From: Amphibacillus jilinensis Y1
Lineage (GTDB): Bacteria > Bacillota > Bacilli > Bacillales > Amphibacillaceae
DNA length: 64,000 bases
NCBI RefSeq assembly: GCF_000306965.1
Contig: NZ_JH976434.1
Location: 44,401 to 108,400, forward strand
Reading direction: 5' to 3'
The notes below the pieces were generated by a model, which saw only the letters and a program-made list of their open reading frames with translations, was not told the DNA's origin and did not search any database. The first letter of the stretch is position 1. Every line of letters starts with the position of its first letter. Positions 61,525-64,000 of the stretch are shown here, piece by piece. Position numbers and translations under genes: made by a program.

Positions 61525-62436
61525 CTCAACAATACCTTGAGCAGAAATATTTAAGTCAAGTCGAATATAGTCAAAAATAGTTGGGTCACTAATATCTGAT
61601 TCCACTTCGACTCTATTAAATAAAGCCTCAGCAATCGCTTCTATCTGGTCTTCAACAGATCGATCTGGATGTGTTTTAATAATTGTCTCACTTATTCTTA
61701 AATAGCGATTTAACCATTGCGATAGCTGATGATAAACAAGATCCGGGTAATCTGACTTGCCATAATGACCAAAATAAATGGCATCAACATTTAATTCGCG
61801 AATGCGTTTCATAGAGGCCAACATCGCATTAGGATCAAATTGATTAGGTGAGGTTGATGGCAATATAAGCTCTGTTCCATTTGTCATCGATACCGGATAA
61901 CGAATCCCTAGTGTATCACCTGTAAAAATAGCATTACTTTTACTATCATGAATTGAAAAGTGATGTTTGGCATGTCCTGGCGTATCATAAAAAGTCAAGG
62001 TCCGATCGTTACTAATTTCTAAGCGGTCTAAGTCAGCCTTGGTGATTAAGCGGTCTGATGGGACCGGTACAATTGGATCAAATAACTGGTCAAATTGCTC
62101 ACCATACACAGCTTTTGCGCCTTGAATTAATTTTGATGGATCTTTCAAATGTCGTTCACCACGTGGGTGGACAATAACTTTAGCATTAGGACAAGATTCA
62201 AGTAACAGGCCGACACCACCGGCATGATCCAAGTGAATATGTGTCACAATAATATAACTAATATCTGCTGGGTCAATATTTAAATCGTTAAGCCCTGCTA
62301 ATAAATATGGAATTGAAGGGCTGGCGCTTGTTTCAATTAGTGTTAGCTTTTCTGCGTGTAATATGTATGAACCTGTACGTTCCGGTAAATTTAAATCATT
62401 TAAATCGATTATGCTAATATCTGTCTGATTCGTCAT
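61504..62436 (-). CDS. MBL-fold metallohydrolase
   Basis: 310 residues with the metallo-beta-lactamase motif THIHLDHAGG, the downstream metal ligands in RGERHLKD, FYDTPGHAKHHFS and FTGDTLG, and YFGHYG. Glyoxalase-II-like or lactonase-type hydrolases are closest in pattern; the substrate is unknown. The C-terminus EFITDNR and the stop are encoded by the deleted repeat copy 15. Ribosome binding site GAGGT. Confidence 0.9.
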   Translation of the reverse strand: MTNQTDISIIDLNDLNLPERTGSYILHAEKLTLIETSASPSIPYLLAGLNDLNIDPADISYIIVTHIHLDHAGGVGLLLESCPNAKVIVHPRGERHLKDPSKLIQGAKAVYGEQFDQLFDPIVPVPSDRLITKADLDRLEISNDRTLTFYDTPGHAKHHFSIHDSKSNAIFTGDTLGIRYPVSMTNGTELILPSTSPNQFDPNAMLASMKRIRELNVDAIYFGHYGKSDYPDLVYHQLSQWLNRYLRISETIIKTHPDRSVEDQIEAIAEALFNRVEVESDISDPTIFDYIRLDLNISAQGIVEFITDNR

Positions 62437-62638
62437 GATAAAACCTCCATCTATTCTTTTATTAATAGCTTAGCAAATTCAACTTTAAAATGTAAAGGAT
62501 TTCCTTATTTAACTTCCACTTGATTCTTATTCCCCAGTTTAGTTTCTCCATAACCTATTTTTTTATTTTTTAGGAAAAAAGCTAGACGATTTTCAATGAA
62601 TAAAATGGTAAGCTATTAGCTTGTTAGGGGGGAGTATT

Positions 62639-63433
62639 ATGAAAAAAATGATGATTCTTCTTTTAATGGCACTTTTCTTAACAGGTTGTGTTTCAAAAGA
62701 ATCACGAGCATTTATGCGAGATAAAGAACAAAAGGAGATAATTAGTGACGAGATTGTTCGTCTAGGTAAAGAAACCTTTCACTTAGAAATTGAGCCAAAT
62801 ACAAAGAAAATGAAATTCGCTTGGGATTCGGGCTTTCCGATGATTAATGATCGGAGCATCCTTGTTCCCGTGACGACAGTCGGTGAACCTGAATTTAGTT
62901 TTAATGCTTATGTATATATTGATGGAGATCCTCGTGAAATTACAGGAATTAACCTCGATTACGGAAGCAGCGGATTAGGTTATTTAGGAGAATTCCTCAT
63001 CCATCATATTTATAACGAAAAACATCAGCCAGCCTTTGAACAACTTAAAGCATTTGATTCACATGTCTCAATTAAAATGATTTCGGTTAATGCACTCACT
63101 TCTTACCATCACCAATATGAACAAGAAAAAATTGCATTGTATCGCGCCATATCAGCTGATTATAATCAAGGAAAGTTTAATGATCCAGGCTATTATGATC
63201 AATTATTAGCTACGTATCTGCCAAAAACAGATGTGCTTGATGAGCCTTATTATCCTAAGATAAGCTTAGATGTCAAGCAACCCTATGGTAATGACTTTGA
63301 TATGGAAGAAAAAGTCACTGATATTATTAACTTTATTCGAACAAGTGACGTCATGCCATATGCAAAATATACAATTTCAGCTACAGATCAAAATGATGAG
63401 CGTATCTACGAGTTTTTCACAAAAACATATTGA
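62639..63433 (+). CDS. Lipoprotein of unknown function
   Basis: 264 residues with a clear lipoprotein signal (LLLMALFLTGC) and a mixed alpha/beta mature part with many aromatic residues (YHHQYEQEKIALYR, ILVPVTTVGEPEFSF). Start set at ATG 62639 behind GGGGGAG; the open frame begins at 62621. It resembles uncharacterised Bacillaceae lipoproteins, but I cannot name a family. It stands alone on the plus strand. Confidence 0.7.
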   Translation: MKKMMILLLMALFLTGCVSKESRAFMRDKEQKEIISDEIVRLGKETFHLEIEPNTKKMKFAWDSGFPMINDRSILVPVTTVGEPEFSFNAYVYIDGDPREITGINLDYGSSGLGYLGEFLIHHIYNEKHQPAFEQLKAFDSHVSIKMISVNALTSYHHQYEQEKIALYRAISADYNQGKFNDPGYYDQLLATYLPKTDVLDEPYYPKISLDVKQPYGNDFDMEEKVTDIINFIRTSDVMPYAKYTISATDQNDERIYEFFTKTY

Positions 63434-63466
63434 ATAAAGGAGCGGGAAAATCCCGCTCCTTTATCC
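63434..63466. terminator. Bidirectional terminator
   Basis: AAAGGAGCGGGA / TCCCGCTCCTTT perfect arms around AAA, with T/A-rich flanks; between two convergent genes. Confidence 0.9.
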
Positions 63467-64000
63467 TTATTGTACCTTAATTATATTCCATTGCTGGTTA
63501 AAGCCCTGATTTAAATCCCATTGGACGATATTACCACCATCTTGTACAGAGCGATTGTGTGCATCCAAGGCCTTACCACTAAATCGATTGACTAATGTAT
63601 AATAACCATCACTCGTTCTTTCGATGGTCCATTGCTGATTCGTTCCACCTAAATGACTCCATTGAACAATATTTCCACCATTCGCTGTACTCCAATCAAA
63701 CACTTCAAGGGCATGATTACTGTTTCGATTAATAAGTTCATAATACCCTGCGTTATTTCTGACTATTCGCCATCTTTGACAAGGATGGAAATTCCGTTGC
63801 CATTGTTGAACATTATCACCTGCAGTTGTTCCTGCATTAACCACCTCTAATAGCTTACCGCTATTTCGATTAACAAGCTCATAACTGACTTGACTATCAA
63901 ACTGAATCGGATTGGCTAACCTTGTATTATTTGTATTAGTATTACCACTTCCACCTTCGATGCTTACTGCTGTACCATGGGTATCAATTTGATTATCTCT
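63467..64000 (-). CDS. C-terminal part of a secreted protein with a ricin-type lectin domain (runs off the window)
   Basis: A minus-strand frame open from the right edge to the stop at 63467, about 177 residues. An Asn/Thr/Gly-rich linker (EGGSGNTNTNNT) follows a possible catalytic tail (DTHGTAVSI), then a ricin B-type lectin domain with three QxW repeats: VQQWQRNFHP, IVQWSHLGGTNQQW and IVQWDLNQGFNQQW. The front part, outside the window, is probably a glycoside hydrolase or lyase bound to polysaccharide, fitting the nearby xylanase. The short internal frame beginning at 63844 is not the true start. Confidence 0.85.
   Translation of the reverse strand, partial: RDNQIDTHGTAVSIEGGSGNTNTNNTRLANPIQFDSQVSYELVNRNSGKLLEVVNAGTTAGDNVQQWQRNFHPCQRWRIVRNNAGYYELINRNSNHALEVFDWSTANGGNIVQWSHLGGTNQQWTIERTSDGYYTLVNRFSGKALDAHNRSVQDGGNIVQWDLNQGFNQQWNIIKVQ

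Noticed and set aside
1-64000. tRNA or rRNA genes
   Set aside because: No cloverleaf, CCA-preceding stem or rRNA sequence was noticed on either strand by eye; a tRNA scan was not possible.

Overview
This window looks like a chromosomal segment of a low-GC, salt- or alkali-adapted Gram-positive bacterium of the Bacillaceae (the Gracilibacillus/Amphibacillus/Halobacillus kind; the genus cannot be fixed from sequence alone). The reasons are AT-rich DNA with strong AGGAGG-type ribosome binding sites, choline-to-glycine-betaine genes with a GbsR regulator, a KtrAB potassium uptake pair, two cation:proton antiporters, a secreted multidomain GH10 xylanase, and type VII secretion (T7SS/LXG-type) cargo genes.

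Layout: 1-1709, a minus-strand T7SS effector operon that runs off the left edge. 1710-2532, the tail of a decayed beta-helix protein and the first copy of an intergenic repeat. 2533-7247, gbsB-gbsA diverging from gbsR and an orphan betaine/choline-binding lipoprotein. 7702-9899, a methyltransferase-cupin pair diverging from a Crp/Fnr regulator across a Fur-type box. 10015-12009, ktrAB. 12066-17315, a cysteine-cluster protein, a flavin reductase, a NUDIX hydrolase behind a ykkC-family riboswitch, a chemoreceptor and a DUF1906 protein. 17604-21359, a HAAS-domain membrane protein and a PadR regulator separated by an IS110 element. 22398-34138, M42 peptidase, SLAP protein, amidotransferase, ABC exporter, two antiporters, a 41-bp minisatellite, a frameshifted pseudouridine synthase, a GNAT and an aminotransferase. 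34951-39995, PsiE-like protein, gamma-glutamyltransferase and amidase next to an oligopeptide-ABC remnant, and an XRE/DUF3169 pair.

40304-48973 is a second T7SS toxin island. Three homologous lipoprotein genes each end in the same stop/start overlap with a gene of a DUF6792-like effector. Only one effector is near full length, and it carries a one-base deletion; the other two are short remnants. An IS1182-family element sits inside the island. Copies of the intergenic repeat in opposite orientation flank it.

49098-64000 holds a small sigma factor, a TPP-riboswitch-controlled thiXYZ-type transporter, a TetR/ABC exporter operon, maf with an apparent ATC start, the xylanase with a cre-like site and a sortase-like LPATA tail, an RNase H-like protein, an MBL hydrolase, a lipoprotein and the end of a ricin-lectin protein.

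The least explained signal is a family of about 16 dispersed intergenic repeats with conserved ends and, in full copies, an internal stem of about 25 bp. Several copies abut gene 3' ends, and three supply the stop codon and a shared FITDNR-like C-terminal tail to unrelated proteins. The second strong signal is the ykkC-family riboswitch in front of a NUDIX hydrolase.
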